NCBI GenBank assembly: GCA_013359235.1 | Contig: JABWCE010000008.1 | Location: 1 to 64,000, forward strand | Source of the DNA: Bacteroidota bacterium | Lineage (GTDB): Bacteria > Bacteroidota > Bacteroidia > NS11-12g > UBA9320 | Length of the DNA stretch: 64,000 nt | Direction of reading: 5' to 3' | In this document: piece after piece, positions 30,224 through 41,623 of the stretch | Layout: each line of letters starts with the position of its first letter | Position numbering within the stretch: the first letter of the stretch is position 1 | Notes under the pieces: model-generated | The model's input: only the letters and a program-made list of their open reading frames with translations | The model's database searches: none | What the model was told of the DNA's origin: nothing | Program-made: the position numbers and the translations under genes

Positions 30224-30841
30224 ATGTTTGGAATAATAGGAAAAAAAGTAGGAATGACCAGCATATTTGCCGACAATGGTAAAATGATACCATGTACAGT
30301 GATACAAGCAGGTCCATGTGTTGTAACGCAAGTAAAAACAGTTGATAACGATGGATATGATGCTATACAACTTGGATATGGCGAAAGAAAACCAAAAAAC
30401 ACACCCAAACCGCTGATAGGACACTTTGCCAAAGCCAAAACTAGTCCAAAATCTCAAATTTTTGAGTTTCCACATTTTGATAAACAATTAAATATTGGAG
30501 ATTCAATAGATGTAAGCAATTTTGAAATTGGTGAATATGTTGATGTTATTGGAACATCAAAAGGCAAAGGTTTTCAGGGAGTAGTTAAAAGACATGGGTT
30601 TTCGGGTGTTGGAGGTGCTACACATGGCCAGCATAACAGATTGAGAGCACCCGGCTCAATGGGAGCTTCTTCTTTCCCCTCAAAAGTAATCAAAGGTATG
30701 AGAATGGCAGGACAAACCGGAAACAGCAGAGTAAAAATTACAAATCTGGAAGTTTTAAAAGTTGATTCAGAAAATAATTTATTAGTTGTAAAAGGTTCAA
30801 TTCCCGGTTTTAATGGTTCAGTAGTATTAATCGAAAAGTAA
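30224..30841 (+). CDS. rplC: 50S ribosomal protein L3
   Basis: [25 protein letters not shown]. Confidence 0.97.
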   Translation: MFGIIGKKVGMTSIFADNGKMIPCTVIQAGPCVVTQVKTVDNDGYDAIQLGYGERKPKNTPKPLIGHFAKAKTSPKSQIFEFPHFDKQLNIGDSIDVSNFEIGEYVDVIGTSKGKGFQGVVKRHGFSGVGGATHGQHNRLRAPGSMGASSFPSKVIKGMRMAGQTGNSRVKITNLEVLKVDSENNLLVVKGSIPGFNGSVVLIEK

Positions 30842-30842
30842 A

Positions 30843-31472
30843 ATGAAACTAAGTGTATTAGATATAAAAGGAAACGAAACAGGAAGACTGGTTGATTTGT
30901 CAGAAACAGTTTTTGGAATAGAACCAAATGATCATGCAATTTATCTTGATGTAAAACAGTATCTTGCCAATAAAAGACAAGGCACTCACAAATCAAAAGA
31001 TAAATCTGAAATACAAGCATCAACCAAAAAAATAAAAAGACAGAAAGGAACAGGAACAGCAAGGGCTGGTAGCTTAAAATCGGGTACAAGAGTAGGTGGA
31101 GGAAGAATTCATGGACCAAGACCCAGAGATTACAGTTTTAAACTTAATAAAAAACTGAAAAGACTTGCCCGTATGTCAGCATTATCATATAAACTTAAAG
31201 ATAATAATATATTAGTTATTGATTCTTTAAATTTTGAAAAGCCCAATACAAAAGAATTTAATAGTATGATAAATACTTTAAATACTGCGGGTGTAAGAAC
31301 ATTATTTGTAGTGCCCGAACACAACCAAAACGTGTATCTTTCAGCAAGAAACTTGCCCAAATCAGAAGTGTTAACAGCTTCAAATCTGAATACATACCAG
31401 ATTATGAAAGCCGGCAAACTGATTTTAGTTGAAAATTCAATAAATAAAATAGAAGAAGTATTAAAAGATTGA
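30843..31472 (+). CDS. rplD: 50S ribosomal protein L4
   Basis: RQKGTGTARAGSLKSGTRVGGGRIHGPRPRDYS. Confidence 0.97.
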   Translation: MKLSVLDIKGNETGRLVDLSETVFGIEPNDHAIYLDVKQYLANKRQGTHKSKDKSEIQASTKKIKRQKGTGTARAGSLKSGTRVGGGRIHGPRPRDYSFKLNKKLKRLARMSALSYKLKDNNILVIDSLNFEKPNTKEFNSMINTLNTAGVRTLFVVPEHNQNVYLSARNLPKSEVLTASNLNTYQIMKAGKLILVENSINKIEEVLKD

Positions 31473-31473
31473 A

Positions 31474-31764
31474 ATGAATGTATTAATACGTCCGTTATTA
31501 ACGGAAAAAATGACAAAAATAAGTGACAAAACCAAACAAGTAGGTTTTATCGTAAACAAGTCTGCATCAAAAGACCAGATAAAATTAGAAGTTGAAAAAA
31601 CTTACAACGTAGAAGTTGAAAGTGTTAATACTTCAATTGTTAGAGGTAAGAGAAAATCAAGATTTACAAAAGCTGGTTTAATGAATGGTAAAAAACCAAA
31701 TTACAAAAAAGCATTGGTACATCTTAAAGAAGGACAAAAAATAGATTTTTTTGAAAATATCTGA
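31474..31764 (+). CDS. rplW: 50S ribosomal protein L23
   Basis: Synteny plus L23 core ([22 protein letters not shown]-like). Confidence 0.95.
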   Translation: MNVLIRPLLTEKMTKISDKTKQVGFIVNKSASKDQIKLEVEKTYNVEVESVNTSIVRGKRKSRFTKAGLMNGKKPNYKKALVHLKEGQKIDFFENI

Positions 31765-31766
31765 TT

Positions 31767-32591
31767 ATGGGAGTAAAGAGATTAAATCCGGTAACACCTG
31801 GAACAAGATTTAGAGTAGCAAACACTTTTGCTGAACTGACAGAGTCAAAACCTGAAAAAAAATTGATTATATCAATTAAAAAATCGGGTGGACGAAACAA
31901 TCAGGGAAAAATGACTATGCGCTATATTGGCGGTGGTCATAAACAACAATACAGAATAATTGATTTTAAAAGAAACAAAAACGGTGTTGCTGCAACTGTA
32001 AAAACAATAGAATACGACCCCAATCGTACATGCTTCATCGCATTAATTGAATATACCGATGGAGAAAAAAGTTATATTCTTGCACCAAACGGTTTAAAAG
32101 TTGGGCAAACCGTTATGTCGGGCACAAATGCTACACCTGATGTAGGAAATACAATGCCATTAAGCCAAATGCCATTAGGTAGTATAATACACAATATTGA
32201 AATAAACCCTGGGCAAGGCGGAAGAATAGTTAGAAGTGCAGGAACATCAGCTCAGCTATCATCAAGAGATGGAAAATATGCTGTTATAAAACTACCTTCG
32301 GGCGAAACAAGAATGATACTTTCAACTTGTTGTGCTACAATAGGTACTTTAAGCAATCCCGACCACAACCTCGAAAACAAAGGGAAAGCCGGCAGAACAA
32401 GATGGTTAGGACGTCGTCCTCGTACACGTCCGGCCGCAATGAACCCTGTTGACCATCCGATGGGAGGAGGCGAAGGTAGGGCAAAAGGAGGACAAGCTCG
32501 TTCAAGAAAAGGAACAGGATTAAAAGGACATAAAACACGAAATGTTCACAAAAGTTCAAGTAAATTAATTTTAGAAAGAAGGAAAAAATAA
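31767..32591 (+). CDS. rplB: 50S ribosomal protein L2
   Basis: [39 protein letters not shown]. Confidence 0.98.
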   Translation: MGVKRLNPVTPGTRFRVANTFAELTESKPEKKLIISIKKSGGRNNQGKMTMRYIGGGHKQQYRIIDFKRNKNGVAATVKTIEYDPNRTCFIALIEYTDGEKSYILAPNGLKVGQTVMSGTNATPDVGNTMPLSQMPLGSIIHNIEINPGQGGRIVRSAGTSAQLSSRDGKYAVIKLPSGETRMILSTCCATIGTLSNPDHNLENKGKAGRTRWLGRRPRTRPAAMNPVDHPMGGGEGRAKGGQARSRKGTGLKGHKTRNVHKSSSKLILERRKK

Positions 32592-32594
32592 AAT

Positions 32595-32858
32595 ATGCCA
32601 AGATCTCTTAAAAAAGGACCGTTCGTAGATGTAAAACTATTTAAAAAAATTACAAAAATGAACGAGATCAAAAAGAAAAATGTAATCAAAACTTGGAGTC
32701 GCAGGTCGTTAATAACACCAGACTTCGTAGGTCACACATTTGCAGTGTACAATGGAAATAAATTTATACCTGTGTATGTAACCGAAAACATGGTTGGACA
32801 TAAACTTGGAGAATTTTCACCAACAAGAATATTTAAAGGACACTCAGGAAACAGATAA
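32595..32858 (+). CDS. rpsS: 30S ribosomal protein S19
   Basis: [33 protein letters not shown]. Confidence 0.98.
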   Translation: MPRSLKKGPFVDVKLFKKITKMNEIKKKNVIKTWSRRSLITPDFVGHTFAVYNGNKFIPVYVTENMVGHKLGEFSPTRIFKGHSGNR

Positions 32859-32859
32859 A

Positions 32860-33234
32860 ATGGAAGCAGTAGCAAAATTAAATAATTGCCCTTTATCACC
32901 TCGTAAAATGAGATTGGTAGCCGACCAAATCAGAGGAACAAACGTTAATAAGGCATTAGCAATTTTAAAATTTAACCAAAAGCCAAGCTATTCAAAATAC
33001 GTTGAAAAATTACTTCTTTCGGCAATTGCTAACTGGCAGTTGAAAAACAATGAAAAAGTTGACGAAGAAACAGGATTGGTTGTAAAATCAGTATTTGTAA
33101 ATCAGGGAAGAACACTAAAAAGATTAAACCCTGCACCACAAGGCAGAGCTTACAGGCTAAGGAAACGTTCAAACCATGTTACACTTATAGTAGATGTGAT
33201 AAATAACGATAACCCTAACGAAAACGAAGAATAA
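32860..33234 (+). CDS. rplV: 50S ribosomal protein L22
   Basis: [26 protein letters not shown]; real start at 32860, the ORF-track extension overlaps rpsS. Confidence 0.96.
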   Translation: MEAVAKLNNCPLSPRKMRLVADQIRGTNVNKALAILKFNQKPSYSKYVEKLLLSAIANWQLKNNEKVDEETGLVVKSVFVNQGRTLKRLNPAPQGRAYRLRKRSNHVTLIVDVINNDNPNENEE

Positions 33235-33244
33235 TTAAAAGAAT

Positions 33245-34063
33245 ATGGGTCAGAAAGTAAATCCGATAAGTATAAGATTAGGCATCATCAGAGGATGGGA
33301 ATCAAATTGGTTTGGAGGCAAAAACTTTGGCGAAAAACTAAGCGAAGATTTTAGAATCCGCAAATATCTATATGCAAGAATCCAACGTGGAGGTATAGCG
33401 AGAATAGTTGTAGAACGCACCTTAAAACGCATAATAATAACTATTTACACAGCCCGTCCGGGAATTGTAATTGGTAAAGGAGGAACAGAAGTAGATAAAA
33501 TTAAAGAAGAATTAAAAAAACTAACAAAAAAAGATGTACAAATAAACATCTTTGAAATAAAAAGACCTGAAATAGAAGCTCGTCTTGTAGCCGAATCAAT
33601 TGCACAACAAATAGAAGGCAGGGTATCGTTCAAAAGAGCAACAAAAATGGCAATTGCATCAACAATAAGGATGGGTGCAGAAGGCATAAAAGTAATGATA
33701 TCGGGAAGGTTAAACGGAGCCGAAATGGCTCGAACCGAGCAGTATAAAGAAGGTAGAATTCCACTTCATACATTTAGAGCTGATATTGATTATTACATAG
33801 CCGAAGCTTTGACTGTGTATGGTAAAATAGGAGTGAAAGTTTGGATTATGCGTGGTTTGGTTTATGGTAAAAGAGATTTATCATTAAATTTTGGTGGAGG
33901 AAACACCTATTCAGATAAAAAGCCAGGAATGGGAGATAGAGAAAGAGACCGTGACAGAGACAGAAGAAAAGGACCAAGAGACAGAGAGCCAAGAGGCGAA
34001 AATGAAAACAGAGATAACCGCAACTCAAATTATAGAGGACCATCAAAATTCAACAAGAAATAA
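33245..34063 (+). CDS. rpsC: 30S ribosomal protein S3 with long charged C-terminal tail
   Basis: [34 protein letters not shown]; tail [22 protein letters not shown]... Confidence 0.97.
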   Translation: MGQKVNPISIRLGIIRGWESNWFGGKNFGEKLSEDFRIRKYLYARIQRGGIARIVVERTLKRIIITIYTARPGIVIGKGGTEVDKIKEELKKLTKKDVQINIFEIKRPEIEARLVAESIAQQIEGRVSFKRATKMAIASTIRMGAEGIKVMISGRLNGAEMARTEQYKEGRIPLHTFRADIDYYIAEALTVYGKIGVKVWIMRGLVYGKRDLSLNFGGGNTYSDKKPGMGDRERDRDRDRRKGPRDREPRGENENRDNRNSNYRGPSKFNKK

Positions 34064-34078
34064 TTAAATAAATTAGGC

Positions 34079-34498
34079 ATGTTACTACCAAAACGAACCA
34101 AATTCAGAAAACAACAAAAAGGAAAAGTAAAGGGAATTGCAACAAGAGGTGCAAACTTGGAATTTGGAGATTTCGGATTAAAATCAATGGAACCAAAATG
34201 GTTAACTTCCCGACAGATAGAAGCAGCACGTGTTGCTTTGAATCGTTATATGAAAAGAGAAGGTAAAGTTTGGATAAGAATTTTTCCTGATAAACCAATT
34301 ACAAAAAAACCAGCCGAAGTAAGGATGGGTAAAGGAAAAGGAGCACCTGAATACTGGGTTGCAATTATTAAACCCGGTACCATAATATTTGAATGCGAAG
34401 GTGTAAAACTCGAAGATGCACGTGAAGCTATGAGATTAGCTGCTCAAAAATTGCCGGTAGTTACAAAATTTGTTGTTAAACCAAGTTATACAGAGTAA
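34079..34498 (+). CDS. rplP: 50S ribosomal protein L16
   Basis: [30 protein letters not shown]. Confidence 0.98.
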   Translation: MLLPKRTKFRKQQKGKVKGIATRGANLEFGDFGLKSMEPKWLTSRQIEAARVALNRYMKREGKVWIRIFPDKPITKKPAEVRMGKGKGAPEYWVAIIKPGTIIFECEGVKLEDAREAMRLAAQKLPVVTKFVVKPSYTE

Positions 34499-34501
34499 GA
34501 A

Positions 34502-34693
34502 ATGGAATACGATAAAATAAAATCATTGACCAACAAAGAACTTCACGGAGCATTACGCGACGAAAGATTACAATTGCAAAAATTAAAATTTGGACATGCT
34601 GTGTCGCAAATAGAAAACCCTCGTAAAATAAGATATTCGAGAAGATTGATTGCAAAATATTTAACCGAAATTAACAGCCGAAATAACAAGTAA
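34502..34693 (+). CDS. rpmC: 50S ribosomal protein L29
   Basis: Size, synteny, LQKLKFGHAVSQIENPRKIR. Confidence 0.95.
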   Translation: MEYDKIKSLTNKELHGALRDERLQLQKLKFGHAVSQIENPRKIRYSRRLIAKYLTEINSRNNK

Positions 34694-34718
34694 ATACTTT
34701 TTTTAAATAAGTAATAAA

Positions 34719-34973
34719 ATGGAAAGGAACTCCAGAAAAGAAATAATCGGTACAGTAGCAAGTAATAAAATGAACAAAACTATTACTGTAACCGTAGAAA
34801 GAAAAAAGAAACACGCCAAGTACCACAAATTCGTTAAAGCCACTTCAAAATTTATGGCTCATGACGAAAAACAGGAATGTGGCATTAATGATATTGTAAA
34901 AATTATGGAAACCCGGCCGCTTAGTAAAAACAAGCGTTGGAGAGTAGTAGAAATTATTGAAAAAGCAAAATAA
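34719..34973 (+). CDS. rpsQ: 30S ribosomal protein S17
   Basis: [27 protein letters not shown]. Confidence 0.97.
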   Translation: MERNSRKEIIGTVASNKMNKTITVTVERKKKHAKYHKFVKATSKFMAHDEKQECGINDIVKIMETRPLSKNKRWRVVEIIEKAK

Positions 34974-35341
34974 TGATACAACAAGAAACAAGATTAAAAG
35001 TAGCTGACAACAGCGGTGCAAAAGAAGTACTTTGCATTCGTGTATTGGGTGGAACAAACTCAAGATATGCTTCAGTAGGAGACAAAATAATTGTAAGTAT
35101 TAAAGAAGCGTTACCATCTGGTGGTGTAAAAAAAGGTACAGTATCAAAGGCAGTAATTGTAAGAACAAAAAAGGAGGTAAGACGCCCTGATGGTTCATAC
35201 ATTAGATTTGACGATAACTCTTGCGTACTTTTAACAAAAGATGACGAACCACGTGCTACACGTATTTTTGGTCCCGTAGCCCGTGAACTTCGCGATAAGC
35301 AATTTATGAAAATCGTATCATTAGCCCCCGAAGTATTATAA
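34973..35341 (+). CDS. rplN: 50S ribosomal protein L14
   Basis: [27 protein letters not shown]. Confidence 0.98.
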   Translation: MIQQETRLKVADNSGAKEVLCIRVLGGTNSRYASVGDKIIVSIKEALPSGGVKKGTVSKAVIVRTKKEVRRPDGSYIRFDDNSCVLLTKDDEPRATRIFGPVARELRDKQFMKIVSLAPEVL

Positions 35342-35346
35342 AATAT

Positions 35347-35682
35347 ATGGAACGCAGATTTAATAAAATACCAAAATTAAAAATTAAAAAAGGAGATACC
35401 GTAAAAGTATTGTCAGGCGATGACAAAAACAAAACCGGTAAAGTTCTTAGCGTATTGGTAAAAGAAAGAAGAGCAATTGTAGAAGGAGTAAATTTAGTTT
35501 CGAAGCATAAAAAACCAGATGCAAACAATCCAAACGGCTCAATAATAAAGCTTGAAGCACCGGTTTATCTTTCAAAACTAATGCTTATGAGTGGGGGAAA
35601 AGCTACAAGAGTAGGCAGAAAATTAAACGACGAAGGCAAATTGCAGAGATACTCTAAAAAAACAGGAGATTTTATAAAGTAA
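35347..35682 (+). CDS. rplX: 50S ribosomal protein L24
   Basis: KIKKGDTVKVLSGDDKNKTGKVL (KOW). Confidence 0.97.
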   Translation: MERRFNKIPKLKIKKGDTVKVLSGDDKNKTGKVLSVLVKERRAIVEGVNLVSKHKKPDANNPNGSIIKLEAPVYLSKLMLMSGGKATRVGRKLNDEGKLQRYSKKTGDFIK

Positions 35683-35685
35683 AAA

Positions 35686-36231
35686 ATGTATTCACCAAGA
35701 CTTAAAGAAAAATATAAAAATCAGATAATTCAGGCTCTGAAAGAAAAATTTCAGTATAAGAATGAAATGCAAATTCCAAAACTTGTAAAAATTTCTATCA
35801 ATCAAGGAGTTGGTGCAGCAGTAGCAGATAAAAAGCTTATTGATGCAGCAGTAGCCGAATTGTCAAGCATTGCAGGGCAAAAAGCAGTAGCAACAATTTC
35901 TAAGAAAGATATTTCAAACTTTAAATTGCGTTCAAAAATGCCAATAGGCTGCAAAGTTACCTTAAGAAATAACAATATGTACGAGTTTCTCGACAGGCTT
36001 ATTTCAATAGCATTGCCAAGGGTACGTGATTTTCAAGGAATAAATAACAAAGGTTTTGACGGAAGAGGAAATTACACACTCGGAGTTACAGAACAATTGA
36101 TTTTTCCTGAAATAAACATTGATAAAGTAGGAAAAATTAACGGGTACAATATCACTTTTGTTACAACAGCAGAAAATGATATAGAATGTATGGAGTTGTT
36201 AAAAGAATTTGGATTACCATTTAAAAATTAA
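35686..36231 (+). CDS. rplE: 50S ribosomal protein L5
   Basis: [33 protein letters not shown]. Confidence 0.97.
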   Translation: MYSPRLKEKYKNQIIQALKEKFQYKNEMQIPKLVKISINQGVGAAVADKKLIDAAVAELSSIAGQKAVATISKKDISNFKLRSKMPIGCKVTLRNNNMYEFLDRLISIALPRVRDFQGINNKGFDGRGNYTLGVTEQLIFPEINIDKVGKINGYNITFVTTAENDIECMELLKEFGLPFKN

Positions 36232-36240
36232 TAAAAATAC

Positions 36241-36510
36241 ATGGCAAAAGAATCAATAAAAGCACGTCAAAAAAAGCGTGAAAAATTAGTTGCAAGATAT
36301 GCCGAAAAGCGTAAAAAGCTAAAAGCAGAAGGCAACTTTGATGCATTGCAGGCTTTACCACGCAACGCATCACCTGTAAGGTTGAGAAACAGATGTTCTA
36401 TCACAGGACGTCCGAGAGGATACATGAGAGTTTTTGGTATTTGCAGAAACCAGTTCAGAGACTTGGCATCGTCTGGCAAAATACCCGGAGTTTCAAAAGC
36501 AAGCTGGTAA
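36241..36510 (+). CDS. rpsN: 30S ribosomal protein S14 (non-zinc type)
   Basis: [32 protein letters not shown]. Confidence 0.97.
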   Translation: MAKESIKARQKKREKLVARYAEKRKKLKAEGNFDALQALPRNASPVRLRNRCSITGRPRGYMRVFGICRNQFRDLASSGKIPGVSKASW

Positions 36511-36533
36511 AATTTATATAAGAAAAAATTATT

Positions 36534-36929
36534 ATGACAGATCCGATAGCAGATTATTTAACAAGATTGAGAAATGCCATAAAGGCAAATCATCGCATTG
36601 TAGAAATACCATCGTCAAAAATTAAAAGAGAAATTACAAAAGTTTTATTCGAAAAAGGATATATTTTGAATTATAAGTTTGAAGAAAACAAGCTTGGCGG
36701 AATTATTAAAATAGCATTAAAATATCATCCATTGACAAAATTACCAGCCATTAATGAAATTTCGAGAGTTAGTAAACCAGGATCGAGAAGATATTCTTCG
36801 GCAGATGAAATGCCAAGAGTAAAAAATGGATTAGGTATTGCAATTGTTACAACGTCACATGGTGTAATTACAGATAAAGAAGCCCGCACAAAGAATATTG
36901 GCGGAGAATTAATATGTTTTGTTTCATAA
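36534..36929 (+). CDS. rpsH: 30S ribosomal protein S8
   Basis: MTDPIADYLTRLRNA; C-term TSHGVITDKEARTKNIGGELICFVS. Confidence 0.98.
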   Translation: MTDPIADYLTRLRNAIKANHRIVEIPSSKIKREITKVLFEKGYILNYKFEENKLGGIIKIALKYHPLTKLPAINEISRVSKPGSRRYSSADEMPRVKNGLGIAIVTTSHGVITDKEARTKNIGGELICFVS

Positions 36930-36945
36930 AAAATAAAAATAGAAA

Positions 36946-37500
36946 ATGTCAAGAGTAGGAAAAAATCCAATTTCATTGCCCAAAGGAGTTGAAATACAAA
37001 CTTCAGACAATATTGTAAATGTAAAAGGTTCGAAAGGGCAACTTACACACAAATTGTCAGACGGTATTACAATTGAAATAAATGATGGAACAGTAAACGT
37101 AAAAAGAAGCGACGACAGCAAAACTCAAAAAGCATTACATGGCTTAAACAGGGCACTTTTAAGTAATTTAATAAAAGGCGTAAGCGAAGGTTTTACTATA
37201 AAACAAGAAGTTGTAGGTGTTGGTTATAAGGCAAGCAATCAGGGTAATTTATTAGAATTGCATCTCGGATTTTCGCACAATATTTTCTTTGAAATACCCA
37301 AAGAAATAAAAGTTTCAACAGAAACAGTTAAAGGTAAAAGTCCTTTGATAATACTTGAAGGATGTGACAAACAACTTTTGGGTCAGGTTGCAGCCAAAAT
37401 CAGGTCATTGAGAAAGCCTGAGCCATACAAAGGAAAAGGTATAAAATTTGAAAACGAAAAATTAAGGAAAAAAGCAGGAAAATCTGCAGCTAAAAAATAA
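36946..37500 (+). CDS. rplF: 50S ribosomal protein L6
   Basis: [25 protein letters not shown]. Confidence 0.98.
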   Translation: MSRVGKNPISLPKGVEIQTSDNIVNVKGSKGQLTHKLSDGITIEINDGTVNVKRSDDSKTQKALHGLNRALLSNLIKGVSEGFTIKQEVVGVGYKASNQGNLLELHLGFSHNIFFEIPKEIKVSTETVKGKSPLIILEGCDKQLLGQVAAKIRSLRKPEPYKGKGIKFENEKLRKKAGKSAAKK

Positions 37501-37508
37501 ATAAAGTA

Positions 37509-37865
37509 ATGTTAAACAGTAAAGTTTTAAGAAGGATAAAAATTAAAAAAAGAGTTAGAGGCAAAATTTCTGGCAGTTCTGAAAAACCAAGATTATCAGT
37601 ATTCAGAAGCAATAATGAAATATATGCACAGCTAATTGACGATATGTCTGGCAAAACTCTTCTTTCATTTTCATCAAAAAACAAAGAATTTGCATCTGCC
37701 GGAAAAACAAAATCTGATAAAGCATTTGAAGTAGGAAAAAAAATAGCAGAAAATGCAAAACAAAATGGAATTGAAACAATAGTATTTGACAGAAATGGAT
37801 ACTTATTTCACGGAAGAGTAAAAAAACTTGCCGAAGGAGCAAGAGATGGAGGATTAAATTTTTAA
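37509..37865 (+). CDS. rplR: 50S ribosomal protein L18
   Basis: [29 protein letters not shown]-term [19 protein letters not shown]. Confidence 0.97.
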   Translation: MLNSKVLRRIKIKKRVRGKISGSSEKPRLSVFRSNNEIYAQLIDDMSGKTLLSFSSKNKEFASAGKTKSDKAFEVGKKIAENAKQNGIETIVFDRNGYLFHGRVKKLAEGARDGGLNF

Positions 37866-37875
37866 CAAAAATTAA

Positions 37876-38394
37876 ATGGCAACACAAACATTATTAAAGG
37901 TAAAATCGGCAGATATAGAACTGAAAGAAACAGTAGTAAGTATAAACAGGGTAGCAAAAGTTACTAAAGGAGGAAGAACATTCAGTTTTACAGCAATAGT
38001 GGTAATTGGTGATGGAAAAGGTATAGTAGGACATGGACTTGGCAAAGCAAGTGAAGTTACAGACGCAATTTCAAAAGGAATTGAAGATGCAAAGAAAAAT
38101 TTAATACGTGTACCTGTAATAAACAACACAGTGCCACACGAACAAATTGGAAAATTTGGAGGAGGGCTGGTATTTATTAAACCTGCTTCACACGGAACTG
38201 GTGTAATAGCAGGTGGTGCAATGCGTGCAGTATTAGAAAGTGCCGGAATTCATGATGTGTTGGCAAAATCAAAAGGTTCATCAAATCCACACAACGTAGT
38301 AAAAGCAACAATTGATGCCCTCTCAAAATTGAGAGACCCATACACTATTGCAGAACAAAGAGGAATTAGTTTAGATAAGATTTTTAACGGATGA
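37876..38394 (+). CDS. rpsE: 30S ribosomal protein S5
   Basis: [36 protein letters not shown]. Confidence 0.98.
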   Translation: MATQTLLKVKSADIELKETVVSINRVAKVTKGGRTFSFTAIVVIGDGKGIVGHGLGKASEVTDAISKGIEDAKKNLIRVPVINNTVPHEQIGKFGGGLVFIKPASHGTGVIAGGAMRAVLESAGIHDVLAKSKGSSNPHNVVKATIDALSKLRDPYTIAEQRGISLDKIFNG

Positions 38395-38399
38395 TAAAA

Positions 38400-38579
38400 A
38401 TGGCAAAAATCAAAATAACACAGGTAAGAAGCGGAATAGACCGTACAGAAAGAGAAAAAAGAACATTGACAGCATTAGGTTTAAGGAAAATAAATCAGAC
38501 AAAAGAATTTGAAGAAAATCCGGCAATACTTGGAATGATAAATTCAGTTAAACATTTGTTAAAAGTAGAAAACGTATAA
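38400..38579 (+). CDS. rpmD: 50S ribosomal protein L30
   Basis: MAKIKITQVRSGIDRTEREKRTLTALGLRKI; ATG at 38400 gives the canonical N-terminus (alternative ATG 38391 overlaps the rpsE stop). Confidence 0.95.
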   Translation: MAKIKITQVRSGIDRTEREKRTLTALGLRKINQTKEFEENPAILGMINSVKHLLKVENV

Positions 38580-38581
38580 AA

Positions 38582-39028
38582 ATGAATTTAAGTAATCTTA
38601 GACCTGCAAAAGGTTCAGTAAAAAGCAATAAAAGAAAAGGACGTGGATATAGTTCGGGAATGGGCGGTACTTCTACAAGAGGTCATAAAGGTGCCGGTTC
38701 ACGTTCTGGCTATTCAAAAAAAATAGGATTTGAAGGTGGGCAAATGCCTTTACAGCGTAGAGTTCCAAAATTTGGTTTTAAAAATCCATTCAGAACTGAA
38801 TATGTTGGAATGAACCTTGACAGATTACAGGAACTTGCTCAGAAAAATAATGTAGATACAATCAACCACGAATTATTATTAAAGAACAGAATAATTAATA
38901 AATCTGAAAAAATTAAAATTCTTGGAAGAGGTGAATTTACAATGAAACTCAATGTATCTGCACATGCTTTTTCTGAAAAAGCAAAAACTGCAATAGAAAG
39001 TAATGGCGGAACAACTCAAATAATTTAA
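38582..39028 (+). CDS. rplO: 50S ribosomal protein L15
   Basis: MNLSNLRPAKGSVKSNKRKGRGYSSGMGGTSTRGHKGAGSRSG. Confidence 0.97.
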   Translation: MNLSNLRPAKGSVKSNKRKGRGYSSGMGGTSTRGHKGAGSRSGYSKKIGFEGGQMPLQRRVPKFGFKNPFRTEYVGMNLDRLQELAQKNNVDTINHELLLKNRIINKSEKIKILGRGEFTMKLNVSAHAFSEKAKTAIESNGGTTQII

Positions 39029-39035
39029 TCCGTCA

Positions 39036-40403
39036 ATGAAAAAGCTGATATCTACAATAAAAAATATATGGAGTATTGAAGAACTTCGTTCGAGAATAAT
39101 CCAAACATTAATATTATTGGCAGTTTACAGAGTTGGTACATTTATTTATTTGCCAGGTGTTGACCCAGTAATAATGAATGAAAAATACTCTTCATCAACT
39201 CAAGGTGGGTTACTCGGACTTATAAACACATTTTCGGGAGGTGCTTTTGACAGAGCTTCTATATTTGCACTTGGTATAATGCCATACATTTCGGCTTCTA
39301 TTGTTGTACAGTTGCTTACTTTTGCTTTACCTTCATTTCAACGTTTATCAAAAGAAGGCGAAGACGGCAGAAGAAAAATAAACCAAATAACAAGATATCT
39401 TACAATTATAGTATCTGGTGTTCAGGCAATAGCATACATAGTACAATTAAAAGCTACAAAAGCTGATGCAATTTATGCAATGCACCAAAATGCTCCAATA
39501 TCAGTGTTTACATTTACCTTACTTGCCGTAGTAACGCTTATAGCAGGCACCATGTTTACAACATGGTTAGGCGAAAGAATTACAGACAGAGGATTAGGAA
39601 ATGGTATTTCATTGATTATAATGGTTGGTATAATTTCACGTTTGCCATTTTCTTTATTAGGCGAATTGAATAGCAGATTGGGTGGTGCGGGAGGTCCTAT
39701 TATTTTCTTAGTAGAAATAGCAATTTGGCTATCGGTAATTTTATGTGTGATTTTGCTTGTACAAGGAACCAGAAGAGTACCCGTACAATATGCAAAAAGA
39801 ATAGTAGGCAACAAACAGTACGGTGGCGTAAGGCAATATCTTCCATTAAAAATAAATGGAGCAGGAGTAATGCCAATAATTTTTGCACAGGCTTTAATGT
39901 TTATTCCATCTACAGTTACAAGTTTTATGTCGGGAAAAAATACAGCAATATCAGGCTTTTTTGCACAATTTTTAAGTATAACTTCTGTAGGATACAACGT
40001 ATTGTTTTTTATTTTAATAATACTATTTACATATTTTTATACAGCTATTACATACAATCCCGTACAAATTTCGGAAGATTTGAAAAGAAACGGAGGATTT
40101 ATACCCGGGATTAAGCCAGGTAAAAAAACAGCCGATTTTATTGATACAATTATCTCAAGAATCACTTTTCCAGGAGCTATTTTTATTGGTATCATAGCTA
40201 TTTTGCCATCATTTGCTATTATAGCAGGTGTAAATGACCAATTTGCACAATTTTACGGAGGTACATCGTTGTTGATTTTAGTTGGTGTAGTATTAGATAC
40301 ATTAGCACAAATTGATACCCATTTATCAATGAGAAAATACGATGGTTTAATGAAATACGGAAGGATAAAAGGCAGAACAGCAACCGGAGGTTCTTTAACA
40401 TAA
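39036..40403 (+). CDS. secY: Protein translocase subunit SecY
   Basis: RIIQTLILLAVYRVGTFIYLPGVDP, GERITDRGLGNGISLIIMVGI, multi-TM. Confidence 0.98.
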   Translation: MKKLISTIKNIWSIEELRSRIIQTLILLAVYRVGTFIYLPGVDPVIMNEKYSSSTQGGLLGLINTFSGGAFDRASIFALGIMPYISASIVVQLLTFALPSFQRLSKEGEDGRRKINQITRYLTIIVSGVQAIAYIVQLKATKADAIYAMHQNAPISVFTFTLLAVVTLIAGTMFTTWLGERITDRGLGNGISLIIMVGIISRLPFSLLGELNSRLGGAGGPIIFLVEIAIWLSVILCVILLVQGTRRVPVQYAKRIVGNKQYGGVRQYLPLKINGAGVMPIIFAQALMFIPSTVTSFMSGKNTAISGFFAQFLSITSVGYNVLFFILIILFTYFYTAITYNPVQISEDLKRNGGFIPGIKPGKKTADFIDTIISRITFPGAIFIGIIAILPSFAIIAGVNDQFAQFYGGTSLLILVGVVLDTLAQIDTHLSMRKYDGLMKYGRIKGRTATGGSLT

Positions 40404-40433
40404 TTTTAGAATAAAAATAAAAGAAATAATTAT

Positions 40434-40441
40434 TATATTTG
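40434..40441 (+). promoter_or_regulatory. Putative internal -7 element (TATATTTG) before infA
   Basis: TAnnTTTG match in the 59-nt secY-infA gap, 21 nt before the ATG; no -33 TTTG at standard spacing. Confidence 0.4.
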
Positions 40442-40462
40442 CAGCCCGCAAAAAAAAGATAA

Positions 40463-40681
40463 ATGTCAAAACAAGATTCTATAAAACAAGACGGAGTGAT
40501 TTCCGAAGCATTATCAAATGCAATGTTTAGAGTAGAACTTACAAACGGGCACAAAATAATAGCAACAATAAGCGGTAAAATGAGAATGCACTACATAAGA
40601 ATTTTACCAGGCGATAAAGTTCAGGTTGAAATGTCGCCCTATGATTTAACAAGAGGAAGAATAAGTTTTAGATACAAATAA
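40463..40681 (+). CDS. infA: Translation initiation factor IF-1
   Basis: [54 protein letters not shown]. Confidence 0.98.
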   Translation: MSKQDSIKQDGVISEALSNAMFRVELTNGHKIIATISGKMRMHYIRILPGDKVQVEMSPYDLTRGRISFRYK

Positions 40682-40682
40682 A

Positions 40683-40799
40683 ATGAAAGTAACATCATCA
40701 GTAAAAAAGAGAAGCGCAGACTGTAAAATAGTGAAGCGTAAAGGAGTGATTTACGTAATAAACAAGAAAACCCCAAAATTTAAACAAAGACAAGGATAA
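40683..40799 (+). CDS. rpmJ: 50S ribosomal protein L36 (Cys-poor type; absent from ORF track because of size)
   Basis: Hand translation [38 protein letters not shown], 38 aa. Confidence 0.95.
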   Translation: MKVTSSVKKRSADCKIVKRKGVIYVINKKTPKFKQRQG

Positions 40800-40802
40800 A
40801 AA

Positions 40803-41180
40803 ATGGCAAGAATTTCAGGTGTAGATTTACCAAAAAACAAAATAGGCTTCATCGGATTATCATATCTGTATGGAATTGGAAGATTTAATGCTGTAACAAT
40901 TTTAAAAAGTGCAGGAGTTGATTTGAATAAGAAAGTAGGAGATTGGAGTGACGACGATCTAACTCATATCAGAAAAATTATTACAGAAGAATTTAAAGTA
41001 GAAGGTGAACTTAGATCAGAAGAACAGATGAATATCAAAAGGCTTATGGATATAGGATGTTATAGAGGATTAAGACACAGAAAGGGATTGCCTGTTAGAG
41101 GTCAAACAACCAAAAATAACGCCCGAACCAGAAAAGGAAAGAGAAAAACGGTAGCAAATAAAAAGAAAGTAACCAAATAA
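40803..41180 (+). CDS. rpsM: 30S ribosomal protein S13
   Basis: [38 protein letters not shown]. Confidence 0.98.
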   Translation: MARISGVDLPKNKIGFIGLSYLYGIGRFNAVTILKSAGVDLNKKVGDWSDDDLTHIRKIITEEFKVEGELRSEEQMNIKRLMDIGCYRGLRHRKGLPVRGQTTKNNARTRKGKRKTVANKKKVTK

Positions 41181-41203
41181 TAAGTAATCACAAACAAAAT
41201 TAA

Positions 41204-41593
41204 ATGGCAACAGGAAAAAAAGCTGTAAAAAAACGAAAAGTAACAGTTGATTCGCATGGGCAGGCACACATAAAAGCCTCATTTAACAATATAATAATTT
41301 CAATTACAAACAATCAAGGCCAGGTAATTTCATGGTCAAGTGCCGGAAAGATGGGTTTTAAAGGTTCGAAAAAAAATACTCCATACGCCGGCCAAATTGC
41401 TACACAAGATTGTTGCAAAGTAGCAAATGATTTAGGAGTAAGAAAGGTTGATGTATTTGTTAAGGGACCCGGCTCAGGACGCGAATCAGCAATTAGAACA
41501 ATACAAGCAGCGGGAATAGAGGTGCTTTCTATAAACGACATTACACCAATGCCACACAACGGATGTCGTCCACCAAAAAGAAGAAGAGTATAA
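41204..41593 (+). CDS. rpsK: 30S ribosomal protein S11
   Basis: [42 protein letters not shown]. Confidence 0.98.
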   Translation: MATGKKAVKKRKVTVDSHGQAHIKASFNNIIISITNNQGQVISWSSAGKMGFKGSKKNTPYAGQIATQDCCKVANDLGVRKVDVFVKGPGSGRESAIRTIQAAGIEVLSINDITPMPHNGCRPPKRRRV

Positions 41594-41623
41594 TAAATTT
41601 AAAAAATATATTTTAAAATATAA

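Noticed and set aside
30574-31119. 181-aa minus-strand ORF opposite rplC/rplD
   Set aside because: Antisense to two ribosomal protein genes; Leu/Phe-rich composition typical of shadow ORFs in AT-rich DNA
39473-39997. 174-aa minus-strand ORF opposite secY
   Set aside because: Antisense to an unmistakable secY; no recognisable domain
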